Source: WVWW01 sp041568335 (GTDB taxonomy: Bacteria > Acidobacteriota > Polarisedimenticolia > Polarisedimenticolales > Polarisedimenticolaceae). From it: a stretch of 8,544 nucleotides of DNA. Location of the stretch: positions 1 to 8,544 of the forward strand of contig JBFFZZ010000125.1 in NCBI GenBank assembly GCA_041568335.1, given 5' to 3'. Positions 1 through 8,544 of the stretch are shown piece after piece (position 1 is the first letter of the stretch; the number at the start of each line of letters is the position of its first letter). The notes beneath the pieces were generated by a model, which was given only the letters and a program-made list of their open reading frames with translations, did not search any database and had not been told where the DNA came from. Made by a program: the position numbers and the translations under genes.

Positions 1-24
1 ACGTGGCCGGAAACCTCACGGTTT

Positions 25-49
25 TGGGGCGAACGCTATAATCGCCCCA
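25..49. repeat. Dyad around the ispH -10 box (candidate operator)
   Basis: Bases 25-32 (TGGGGCGA) and 42-49 (TCGCCCCA) are perfect 8-bp inverted arms separated by 9 bases. The second arm begins on the last T of the TATAAT box and ends on the A of the ispH ATG. No T-run follows on either strand, so it does not look like an intrinsic terminator. Its position over the -10 region and presumed start point fits a repressor-type binding site. The binding protein is unknown, and the operator role is inference. Confidence 0.5.
37..42 (+). promoter_or_regulatory. Consensus -10 box of ispH, leaderless geometry
   Basis: TATAAT, a full match to the sigma70 -10 consensus, lies six bases before the ispH ATG. 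A start point about seven bases downstream would fall on or next to the A of the ATG, giving a leaderless mRNA. No convincing -35 hexamer is visible 16-18 bases upstream, and no Shine-Dalgarno sequence lies between box and ATG. The sequence match is direct; the leaderless start is inferred. Confidence 0.65.
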
Positions 50-1074
50 TGGTCAAGACGGTCTATTTGGCGAAACCGAGGGGGTTTTGCGCCGGCGTCG
101 TGATGGCGATCGAGGCGGTCGAGAAAGCCGCCGAAGAAATGCGCGACGCGGGCCAGGGCGACCTGGCGGTGTACCACGCGATCGTGCACAACGACACGGT
201 CGTGCGCCGGCTCGAGACGGGCCACGGCGTGCATTTCGTCGAGGATCTCGGCGAGATGAGGGAACTGGAACATCGCGCCAAGGCCGATGGGGGCAATCTC
301 GCCGACACCGTCGTGTTCTCCGCGCACGGGGTCAGCCCCGCGGTGCGCGAGCGTGCGAACGCCCTGCGGCTGCACACCATCGACGCCACCTGCCCGCTCG
401 TCACCAAGGTGCACAGCGAGGCCAAGAAGTACGCGCGGCTGGGCTACCACATCCTGTTGATCGGCGACTCGACGCACCATCAGGAGGTCGTGGGCACTTA
501 TGGCGAGGCGCCGGAGTGCACCACGGTCGTCAGCGTCGTGGGCAACCGCAAGCACGACCCCCAGCTGGCCAGTCCGGACACGGTCGAGGTCCCCGACCCG
601 GAAAAGGTCGTCGTCTTGACCCAGACGACGTTGTCCGTCGATGACACGGCGAAGACGATCGAGATCCTGCGCACGCGTTTCCCGCGTCTCGTCGTGCCGT
701 CGCGCGACGACCTGTGTTACGCGACCAAGAATCGCCAGGACGCGGTCAAGGAGATCGCCCCGCACGTCGATCTGTTCCTCGTCGTCACCAGCGACTACTC
801 CAGCAACGGGATGCGTCTGCTCGAGCTCGCCGACGAGCTGACCGGCAACGCCAAGCGCATCGAGGGCATCGAGGACATCGAAGAAGCCTGGCTCGAAGAC
901 GTCGATGCGGTCGGCGTCACCTCCGCCGCATCGACACCGGACGACCTGGTGCAGGAGATCCTCGTCTTCTTCCGTCAGCGCAATGCCGAGCTCGAAGTCG
1001 TCGAGGAGGGCGAGTGGGAGGACATCACCTTCCGCGAACCCAAACGCGTCGCGCCGACTCCTCCGGCAGGCTGA
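49..1074 (+). CDS. ispH: 4-hydroxy-3-methylbut-2-enyl diphosphate reductase
   Basis: IspH (LytB) is the last enzyme of the MEP pathway. It reduces HMBPP to isopentenyl and dimethylallyl diphosphate with a [4Fe-4S] cluster in the cytosol. At 341 residues it is slightly longer than the common 310-320. The three cluster cysteines are in place: Cys14 in RGFCAGV, Cys115 in DATCPLVTKVH and Cys223 in DDLCYATKNRQ. Substrate-pocket motifs are also present: His48 (IVHND), His93 (SAHGVS), the His144-Glu146 pair in HHQEVVGT, TQTTLSVDDT near 191-200, SSN at 251-253 and TSAASTP at 291-297. The ATG at 49 puts RGFC at the usual distance from the N-terminus, and a TATAAT lies just upstream. The final 20 or so residues (acidic, then Pro-rich) are a variable tail. 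The next gene begins one base after the stop, so the two are probably co-transcribed. Confidence 0.98.
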   Translation: MVKTVYLAKPRGFCAGVVMAIEAVEKAAEEMRDAGQGDLAVYHAIVHNDTVVRRLETGHGVHFVEDLGEMRELEHRAKADGGNLADTVVFSAHGVSPAVRERANALRLHTIDATCPLVTKVHSEAKKYARLGYHILLIGDSTHHQEVVGTYGEAPECTTVVSVVGNRKHDPQLASPDTVEVPDPEKVVVLTQTTLSVDDTAKTIEILRTRFPRLVVPSRDDLCYATKNRQDAVKEIAPHVDLFLVVTSDYSSNGMRLLELADELTGNAKRIEGIEDIEEAWLEDVDAVGVTSAASTPDDLVQEILVFFRQRNAELEVVEEGEWEDITFREPKRVAPTPPAG

Positions 1075-1075
1075 C

Positions 1076-1498
1076 GTGATCGCCGTCGCGCAGACCGACG
1101 ACGAGATCCGGGACTGCCACGCCGTGATGTCCCAGCTGCGCCCGCACCACGACGATGCGGACGCATTCGTCGCCCGTGTGCAGCTACAACGGGAAGAGGG
1201 CTACCACCTCGCCGCCCTGCGCGACGACGGGGTCGTTCGCGCCGTCGCCGGCTACCGCTACGGCAACAACCTCGCCTGGGGCAAGTACATGTACGTCGAC
1301 GACCTGGTCACCGACGACTCGCAGCGCTCCAAGGGCTACGGAAAACAACTCCTCGACTGGCTTCGCGACCAGGCCGTCGAGAATGGTTGCGACGCCCTGC
1401 ACCTCGACTCCGGCGTCCAGCGCTTCGCCGCACACCGCTTCTACCTACGCGACGGCCACATGTCCATCTCCAGCCACCACTTCGAATTGAAGCTGTAG
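1076..1498 (+). CDS. GNAT-family N-acetyltransferase
   Basis: A 140-residue single-domain GNAT protein, predicted to transfer an acetyl group from acetyl-CoA to an unidentified amine. Acetyl-CoA motif A is clear: strand YVDDLVTD (73-80) followed by the pyrophosphate loop QRSKGYGKQLL (83-93, the Q/R-x-x-G-x-G pattern). Motif B follows in LHLDSGVQRFAAHRFYLRDG (108-127), with the C-terminal ISSHHFELKL. I chose the GTG at 1076. It is one base past the ispH stop, and the product starts at the usual point for short GNATs (IxVAQTDDEIRDCHAVMSQLRPH). The same frame is open back to an ATG at 905, but that stretch lies wholly inside ispH and is unlikely to be translated. No strong Shine-Dalgarno is seen; translation is probably coupled to ispH. 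The family is confident; the substrate is unknown. Confidence 0.92.
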   Translation: MIAVAQTDDEIRDCHAVMSQLRPHHDDADAFVARVQLQREEGYHLAALRDDGVVRAVAGYRYGNNLAWGKYMYVDDLVTDDSQRSKGYGKQLLDWLRDQAVENGCDALHLDSGVQRFAAHRFYLRDGHMSISSHHFELKL

Positions 1499-1499
1499 T

Positions 1500-1517
1500 G
1501 GGGTCAGGCCTGACCCC
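1500..1517. repeat. Perfect 18-bp palindrome between convergent genes
   Basis: GGGGTCAGGCCTGACCCC reads identically on both strands with no spacer. It occupies almost the whole 21-bp gap between the GNAT stop (TAG, 1496-1498) and the ptrB stop (TGA on the minus strand, 1520-1522). Position suggests a bidirectional transcription stop or a REP-like intergenic element. There is no T-tract on either side, and as RNA the centre of the stem would have to open to form a loop. The palindrome is certain; the function is inferred. Confidence 0.6.
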
Positions 1518-1519
1518 GT

Positions 1520-3595
1520 TCAAAAGCCGGCGCCGCAGCGCTCGATGAGGAAGGCGTACTCGAGGGCCATCTCGCGGATCGAGTCGTAGCGGCCGGAGGG
1601 GCCGCCGTGGCCGGCGCCCAGATCGGTCTTGAGCAGAACGACGTTGTCCCCGGTGTGATGCTCGCGGATACGGGCGACCCACTTGGCCGGTTCCCAATAG
1701 GCGACGCGAGGGTCGGTGAGCCCACCGGTGACGAACAGGTTGGGGTAGGCCTGCGACCTTATATTGTCGTAGGGCGAGTAGGCCAGCATGCGCTGGAACA
1801 CTTCGGGGTCGTTCGGGTTGCCCCATTCGTCGTACTCGATCACGGTGAGCGGCAATCCGGGATCGAGCATCGTGTTGATGACGTCGACGAACGGGACCTT
1901 GCAGACGGCGGCGCGGAACAGCTCGGGCCGCATGTTGACCACGACGCCGACCAGGAGCCCGCCGGCGCTGCCGCCACGGATCGCCAGTCGCGCGGGCGAG
2001 GTGTAGCCGCTGGCGATCAGGTGTTCCGCGCAGGCGATGAAGTCGGTGAAGGTATTCATCTTGTGCTCGAGCTTGCCGGCCTCGTACCAGGGACGACCGA
2101 GATCGCCTCCGCCGCGTACGTGGGCGATGGCAAAGACGAACCCGCGGTCGATCAGGCTCAACCGCAACGAGTGGAATCCCGGGTCCGTGTGCGTCGACCC
2201 GTAGGCGCCGTAGCCGTAGAGCAACAACGGGTTGTTGCCATCGAGATCGATGCCCTTCCGGTGGACGAGCGTGATCGGGACCCGCACCCCGTCCGCCGCG
2301 GTCGCGGACGTCCGCTCGGTCGTGTACTCCTCGGGCCGGTAGCCGCCGAGCACTTCCTCGACCTTGAGCACCGTCCGCTCGAGCGTGTTCATGTCGAGGT
2401 CGATCGTCGTCTCGGGGGACACCAACGACTCGTAGACGAAGCGTACCGTCGCCGTTTCGTATTCCGGATTGGCGGTCGGGGTCACGCTGTAGGCCGGTTC
2501 GTCAAAGCGAACGTCCTGCGCCCGGTATCCCGGCATGGCGAGCACCCGCAGCCGGCCCACACCCTCGTGCCGCTCCAGCACGACGATGTGATCACGGAAC
2601 GGGTGGACATCCTCGAGCTGGACGTCCGGACGGTGAGGGAGCACCTCGCGCCAGTTCGCTCGGCGCGGATCGGAGAGCGGCGTTTCGAGCAGACGAAAAT
2701 TGATCGCGTCCTCGTTGGTGTGGATCAGAAAACGATCGCCCCAGTGATCGATCGAGTACTCGACGCCTTTCTTGCGGAGGTCGAACAACGTGAACTCGCG
2801 GGTGGGATCGGCGGCGTCGAGGTAGTGCGCCTCGTTGGTGTCGTTGCTGCGCAGATGCAGGACCAGGTAGCGCCCCGACCGCGTCTTGTACAGGCCGAGG
2901 AAGAACGACTCGTCGGTCTCCTCGAACACCACGGGGTCTTCCCCCTTGGCCCCCAGCACGTGTCGATGCAGGCGGTAGGGGCGATGCGTCTCGTCCAGCG
3001 TCGTGTAGAACAGCGTGCGGTTGTCCGCGGCCCACTCGACACCGGCGTAGGCTCCGCGGATCGTGTCCGGCAGATTCTCCCCGCTGACCAGGTCGCGCAC
3101 CCGGATCGTGTAGGTCTCCCCTCCGTCGGTGTCCGCGGCCCAAGCGACCATCCGGTGGTCGGGGCTGATGGAGACGGCGCCGAGTCGGTAGTAGTCGTGG
3201 CCTTCCGCCTCCCGGTTGGCGTCGAGGTAAACCTGCTCGGGACCGGAACCATCGCCAGGGCGGCGGCAGAAGATACGGTACTGCTTCCCCTTCTCGGTTC
3301 GGCTGTAGTAGAGGAACGGCCCCCATCGCGCGGGTGGGGTCTCGTCATCCTCCTTGATGCGCGCGACCATCTCCTCGAACAGCGTCTCGACGCGCGATCG
3401 CAGCGGGGCCATCACCGCTTCGGTGTACGCGTTCTCCGCTTTCAGATGCGTCAGGACGGTCTCGTCCTCGCGGGTGTCGTCGCGCATCCAGTGGTACGGG
3501 TCGGCGATCTTGTTCCCGAGGTAGTCGTTGACGTGTGAACACCGGTTGGCAACTGGGGGGGCGTGCGTCAGGTCGAATCGATCGGGCGCGCTCAT
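1520..3595 (-). CDS. ptrB: Oligopeptidase B (protease II), S9A serine peptidase
   Basis: A 691-residue prolyl-oligopeptidase-family enzyme that cleaves peptides, not folded proteins, after Lys or Arg. Length is normal for oligopeptidase B (about 690). The N-terminal part (PYHWMRDDTRED near 33-44, then roughly 80-420) corresponds to the beta-propeller gate. The C-terminal alpha/beta-hydrolase begins near 430 and carries LLLYGYGAYG (457-466), HVRGGGDLGRPWYEAGK and the nucleophile elbow RGGSAGG with Ser543. The other triad members are Asp628 in GGLTDPRVAYWEP and His663 in GAGHGG. The acidic pair that confers basic P1 specificity in E. coli PtrB appears as Glu587 and Asp589 in EYDEWGNP. No signal peptide or membrane segment is seen, so it is probably cytosolic. 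The ATG at 3595 lies 21 bp after the helicase stop; no Shine-Dalgarno precedes it, but a -10-like CATAAT does. Confidence 0.96.
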   Translation of the reverse strand: MSAPDRFDLTHAPPVANRCSHVNDYLGNKIADPYHWMRDDTREDETVLTHLKAENAYTEAVMAPLRSRVETLFEEMVARIKEDDETPPARWGPFLYYSRTEKGKQYRIFCRRPGDGSGPEQVYLDANREAEGHDYYRLGAVSISPDHRMVAWAADTDGGETYTIRVRDLVSGENLPDTIRGAYAGVEWAADNRTLFYTTLDETHRPYRLHRHVLGAKGEDPVVFEETDESFFLGLYKTRSGRYLVLHLRSNDTNEAHYLDAADPTREFTLFDLRKKGVEYSIDHWGDRFLIHTNEDAINFRLLETPLSDPRRANWREVLPHRPDVQLEDVHPFRDHIVVLERHEGVGRLRVLAMPGYRAQDVRFDEPAYSVTPTANPEYETATVRFVYESLVSPETTIDLDMNTLERTVLKVEEVLGGYRPEEYTTERTSATAADGVRVPITLVHRKGIDLDGNNPLLLYGYGAYGSTHTDPGFHSLRLSLIDRGFVFAIAHVRGGGDLGRPWYEAGKLEHKMNTFTDFIACAEHLIASGYTSPARLAIRGGSAGGLLVGVVVNMRPELFRAAVCKVPFVDVINTMLDPGLPLTVIEYDEWGNPNDPEVFQRMLAYSPYDNIRSQAYPNLFVTGGLTDPRVAYWEPAKWVARIREHHTGDNVVLLKTDLGAGHGGPSGRYDSIREMALEYAFLIERCGAGF

Positions 3596-3616
3596 GGAGG
3601 CGTCATTATGCCGACG

Positions 3617-6529
<2,913 letters not shown>

Positions 6530-6538
6530 CCGGAGCAA

Positions 6539-6544
6539 ACTATA
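6539..6544 (-). promoter_or_regulatory. -10-like box ahead of the SNF2 gene
   Basis: TATAGT on the minus strand (five of six matches to TATAAT) sits in the 27-bp gap between the regulator stop and the helicase ATG, with nine bases between box and ATG. A start seven bases downstream would leave a leader of about 3 bases. No good -35 match is seen at 16-18 bp spacing, and no Shine-Dalgarno is visible. This is the same spacing as at ptrB. Confidence 0.4.
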
Positions 6545-6556
6545 GAACGTGTTGGG

Positions 6557-8254
6557 CTAGACGGCCTCTTCCGAGCTGCCCGTCTCGTCGAGCAACCGCA
6601 GGCCTTCCATCAGCAGGAACATCGTATCGCCGGTGAGGGTGCTTTCCTTGGCCTTCACGCCGTGCTCGATCACGAACTCACCCTCGGTCCAGCCGACGAT
6701 CTTGTAGAAGGCCGACTCGCCCTTCTCATCGCCGCACTGGGCGTGCACCGCGGCGCCGTTCTCGAACCAGATGGCGCCGTTGGCCTCGGATGTCGTGACC
6801 GCGACATGCGCTGACTTCATGCCCATCGCGAGCGTCTGCACGATGTCGGGCATGCCGAGGTTCTCCAGATCGCCCGTGATCCCCCGGCGGACCCGCGCGG
6901 CGCCGTCGCGGCGGATCGACTCGCGGGTCAGGATGTTCTGGAAACGCGCGATCAGTGTTTCGACCTCGTCGTCCTTGTTGATGTAGTCGTCCACCCCCTC
7001 GCGCAGCGCGCGGAGCTTCTTGACGCGGTCGGTGCTGCGGGTCAAGAAAACCAGCGGCAGGCGGCACAACGTCTTGTCCGCGCGCATCTCGGCGAGAAGC
7101 TCGAACGCCTCCTCCGAATCCGCATCCATGTTGACGATCGCCAGGTCCGGCGGGTTCTTGAGCATGATCTTCAGCGCGCCGGCACAGTCCTTGGTTTCAC
7201 GGACTTCGAGCCCTTCGTTGGCGAGCCGCATCTTGAGCAGCTTGCGGTAATCCTTCTGCGCGTCGGCGATCAGCACGACGGGTCGCGTGTTCGGGCTCTT
7301 GGTCTCGAAACGCTTGTCGATGACTTTCTGGAACGCCTCGACGACCTCGGGGTCGAACTGGCGCCCGGCCTGGGAGATCAGTTGCTGGAGCGCGGCTTCG
7401 GCATCCAGCGCTTCGCGATGAATACGAGCCGAGGTCAACGCGACGAACGTGTCGACCACGGAGACGACCCGCGCCCCCATCGGGATCTCACGCGCGCGCA
7501 GACCGTCCGGATAACCGGCGCCGTCGTAGCGTTCGTGGTGGTGGCGAATGACCGGGAGGACCTTCCAGGGGAAGTCGACGTGCTCGAAGAGACGGACGCT
7601 GGCCTGCACGTGATCCTGCATCGCCAGCTTCTGTTCCTCGTTCAGTTGACCCGTTTCGGTCAGGACCTCCGGGGCGACGGCGACCCGGCCGACATCGCGG
7701 AGCAGCGTCGCCAGCACGACTTCCTGGACGGTCTGGGAGTCGGCGCCGAGCTCCTCGGCGACCTGCCGTGCCAGTGTCATCGCTCGGTGCGACATCCCGC
7801 CGAAATAGGCGTCGTCGAGCTCCAGCAAACCGACGAGCACATCGATCACGCCTAGCAGGGCTTCGTTGCCGCGCTGCGCGAACGTGTCGGTCGATCCCTC
7901 GTTCGATTCGAACGGGGCCATCAAGAGAGGAAAGAGCTGATCGGCATTGAGCAGGTAATCGTTGATGCCGTAGCGGAGCTGCGCCGGCGAATTCTTGATC
8001 TGCTCGAAACTGGAAACCGTGGCGACCCGGCAGTCGGGGCGCACGCGCTGGATGCGCTGCGTCAGATCCTCGGCCGACATGTCGGGAAGGTGCGACTCGA
8101 CGATGACCGCGTCGAGGCTGACGCTCTGGGCGACGCGTTCGGCCTCCGCGCCGTTGGCGGCGCGAGTCACCGCATAGCCGACGGCTCGAAGACCCGAGGC
8201 GAGCGACTGGCGTGCCTGCGCGTTGGCGGCCACGATCAAGAAGTTTCTCTTCAC
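6557..8254 (-). CDS. Receiver-HD-GYP-receiver-DUF4388 regulator with degenerate active sites
   Basis: A soluble 565-residue signalling protein with four modules: receiver-like (about 4-112), HD-GYP (about 133-313), second receiver (about 325-442) and DUF4388/PATAN-like (about 458-555, TGDLENLGMPDIVQTLAMG through AIWFENGAAVHAQCGDEKG to EGEFVIEHG). HD-GYP domains normally hydrolyse cyclic di-GMP. Here the GYP part is intact (HHERYDGAGYPDGL, 239-251; VVDTFVALTS with Asp268; QFDPEVVEAF), but the HD pair in the usual LLHDIGK motif is RD (Arg186-Asp187), and the HS-motif His upstream aligns with Met154. The first receiver lacks the acidic pair (LIVAANAQ), has Glu53 in place of the phosphorylated Asp and Asn103 in place of the conserved Lys. 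The second has Asn375 at the phospho-site and only one acidic residue (Asp331), while Thr405 and Lys427 remain. Phosphorelay and phosphodiesterase activity are therefore doubtful. The start is the GTG at 8254, with a strong Shine-Dalgarno upstream. The stop lies 27 bp before the SNF2 ATG. Confidence 0.95.
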   Translation of the reverse strand: MKRNFLIVAANAQARQSLASGLRAVGYAVTRAANGAEAERVAQSVSLDAVIVESHLPDMSAEDLTQRIQRVRPDCRVATVSSFEQIKNSPAQLRYGINDYLLNADQLFPLLMAPFESNEGSTDTFAQRGNEALLGVIDVLVGLLELDDAYFGGMSHRAMTLARQVAEELGADSQTVQEVVLATLLRDVGRVAVAPEVLTETGQLNEEQKLAMQDHVQASVRLFEHVDFPWKVLPVIRHHHERYDGAGYPDGLRAREIPMGARVVSVVDTFVALTSARIHREALDAEAALQQLISQAGRQFDPEVVEAFQKVIDKRFETKSPNTRPVVLIADAQKDYRKLLKMRLANEGLEVRETKDCAGALKIMLKNPPDLAIVNMDADSEEAFELLAEMRADKTLCRLPLVFLTRSTDRVKKLRALREGVDDYINKDDEVETLIARFQNILTRESIRRDGAARVRRGITGDLENLGMPDIVQTLAMGMKSAHVAVTTSEANGAIWFENGAAVHAQCGDEKGESAFYKIVGWTEGEFVIEHGVKAKESTLTGDTMFLLMEGLRLLDETGSSEEAV

Positions 8255-8256
8255 GA

Positions 8257-8265
8257 CCCCTCCCC
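8257..8265 (-). promoter_or_regulatory. Shine-Dalgarno of the regulator gene
   Basis: GGGGAGGGG on the minus strand contains GGAGG (8263-8259), four bases before the GTG start. It fixes the GTG at 8254 as the start and is the only strong ribosome binding site seen in the window. Confidence 0.7.
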
Positions 8266-8317
8266 GGGTACGGCGACACTGCTGCGGCGAAACCGAGTCC
8301 CCGGATGTCTCCGAGCG

Positions 8318-8345
8318 AATATAGGGCGGGGCTGGAGATTGTCAA
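8318..8345 (-). promoter_or_regulatory. Strong sigma70-type promoter of the regulator gene
   Basis: On the minus strand, a perfect TTGACA (8345-8340) is followed after 16 bases by TATATT (8323-8318, five of six matches to TATAAT). Transcription would start near 8311, giving a leader of about 57 bases that ends in the GGGGAGGGG ribosome binding site. It is the best promoter in the window and probably drives the regulator, with possible read-through into the SNF2 and ptrB genes. Confidence 0.75.
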
Positions 8346-8347
8346 AA

Positions 8348-8359
8348 AATCCTTGGATT
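8348..8359. repeat. Short dyad just upstream of the -35 box
   Basis: AATCC-TT-GGATT, a 5-bp inverted repeat with a 2-base centre, begins three bases upstream of the TTGACA of the regulator promoter, next to an A-run (8344-8349). It lies between the two divergent promoters, where an activator or repressor could act on both. It is short enough to arise by chance. Confidence 0.3.
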
Positions 8360-8384
8360 CAGGCTCTTTGGGTCGGGGACGCCG

Positions 8385-8413
8385 TTGACCGCCGACCATC
8401 CACCCTCTACGCT
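8385..8413 (+). promoter_or_regulatory. Candidate promoter for the downstream membrane protein
   Basis: TTGACC (8385-8390, five of six matches to TTGACA) is followed after 17 bases by TACGCT (8408-8413), which keeps the T1, A2 and T6 of the -10 consensus. A start seven bases on would be at about 8420, next to the GTG at 8421, again a leaderless arrangement. The -10 match is weak. Confidence 0.35.
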
Positions 8414-8420
8414 GGCCTCC

Positions 8421-8544
8421 GTGGACGCGTCGGCCTCAGCGCGACGGCGTGAAGCCTGGATCCTCGCCGCGATCGTCGGTCTCATCGGGCTCGTGGGCGC
8501 CCTGAACCACGAGCTCTGGCGCGACGAGGCCGAGCCGTGGCTGA
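8421..8544 (+). CDS. Membrane glycosyltransferase (GT-C/ArnT-like), N-terminal fragment
   Basis: A coding frame running off the window edge; 41 codons are visible. The product starts VDASASARRREAW, an Arg-rich cytoplasmic N-terminus, followed by one hydrophobic helix (ILAAIVGLIGLVGAL) and then NHELWRDEAEPWL. A short basic tail, a first membrane helix and a WRDEA-x-x-WL motif in the first outer loop are typical of multi-pass GT-C glycosyltransferases (family 39/ArnT-like), which use polyprenyl-phosphate-linked sugars. The Asp-Glu after the first helix is usually catalytic in that fold. The GTG is the best start visible; a TTG at 8385 in the same frame overlaps the candidate -35 box and is less likely. 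With so little sequence, the family call is moderate and the substrate cannot be guessed. Confidence 0.6.
   Translation, partial: MDASASARRREAWILAAIVGLIGLVGALNHELWRDEAEPWL

Noticed and set aside
25..49. The ispH dyad as an intrinsic terminator of an upstream gene
   Set aside because: No T-run follows the stem on either strand, and the arms enclose a consensus -10 box.
16..765. 249-codon minus-strand frame opposite ispH
   Set aside because: It is in register with ispH and rich in Arg, Asp and His as expected for a GC-rich shadow; ispH has all cluster cysteines.
905..1075. ATG at 905 as start of the acetyltransferase, giving 197 residues
   Set aside because: The extra N-terminus lies wholly within ispH, is Ser/Arg-rich and does not resemble GNAT sequence; the GTG at 1076 fits the family start.
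1607..3538. 643-codon open frame on the plus strand opposite ptrB
   Set aside because: It is in codon register with ptrB, so its stops would require TTA, CTA or TCA codons in ptrB, which are rare at this GC content. The product has no recognisable fold, while the opposite strand has a complete catalytic triad and full family length.
6530..6538. TTG at 6538 as start of the SNF2 protein
   Set aside because: It would add only three residues and directly abuts the TATAGT -10-like box; the ATG at 6529 is more plausible.
7488..8399. 303-codon minus-strand frame overlapping the regulator
   Set aside because: It is out of frame with clear receiver and HD-GYP sequence, crosses the promoter region, and is Arg/Pro-rich without domains.

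Overview
The window is GC-rich, densely coded DNA (intergenic gaps mostly 1-30 bp, one of 166 bp) from what looks like a high-GC Gram-negative bacterium. The best lineage hint is a C-terminal DUF4388 (PATAN-like) domain on a multi-receiver regulator, plus a SWIM-finger SNF2 helicase. Both are common in Myxococcota and other former Deltaproteobacteria. This is inference from gene content, not a placement.

Layout: (1) 1-1498, plus strand: ispH (MEP isoprenoid pathway), then a GNAT acetyltransferase starting on a GTG one base after the ispH stop. A consensus TATAAT six bases before the ispH ATG is enclosed by a dyad with perfect 8-bp arms. (2) 1499-1519: a 21-bp convergent gap almost wholly filled by a perfect 18-bp palindrome. 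(3) 8254-1520, minus strand: three tightly spaced genes in the order regulator, SNF2/SWIM helicase, oligopeptidase B (ptrB). (4) 8255-8420: a divergent control region with a strong sigma70-type promoter (TTGACA-N16-TATATT) for the regulator and a weaker candidate for the next plus-strand gene. (5) 8421-end: the N-terminus of a membrane glycosyltransferase, cut by the window edge.

The most unusual gene is the 565-residue regulator. It reads as receiver, HD-GYP, receiver, DUF4388, but the phospho-acceptor Asp is Glu in the first receiver and Asn in the second, and the HD pair of the HD-GYP domain is Arg-Asp. It therefore looks like a signalling scaffold or ligand sensor built from catalytically dead modules. 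A second theme is start-site structure. ispH, the helicase and ptrB lack a clear Shine-Dalgarno sequence but have a -10-like hexamer 6-9 bases before the ATG, suggesting leaderless transcripts, whereas the regulator has a classical leader with a strong Shine-Dalgarno sequence.

ispH supplies isoprenoid precursors. The GNAT, peptidase and helicase are housekeeping or accessory genes with no evident shared pathway. The minus-strand trio could be co-transcribed from the regulator promoter with additional internal promoters. No RNA gene, CRISPR array, transposase gene or prophage gene was seen.
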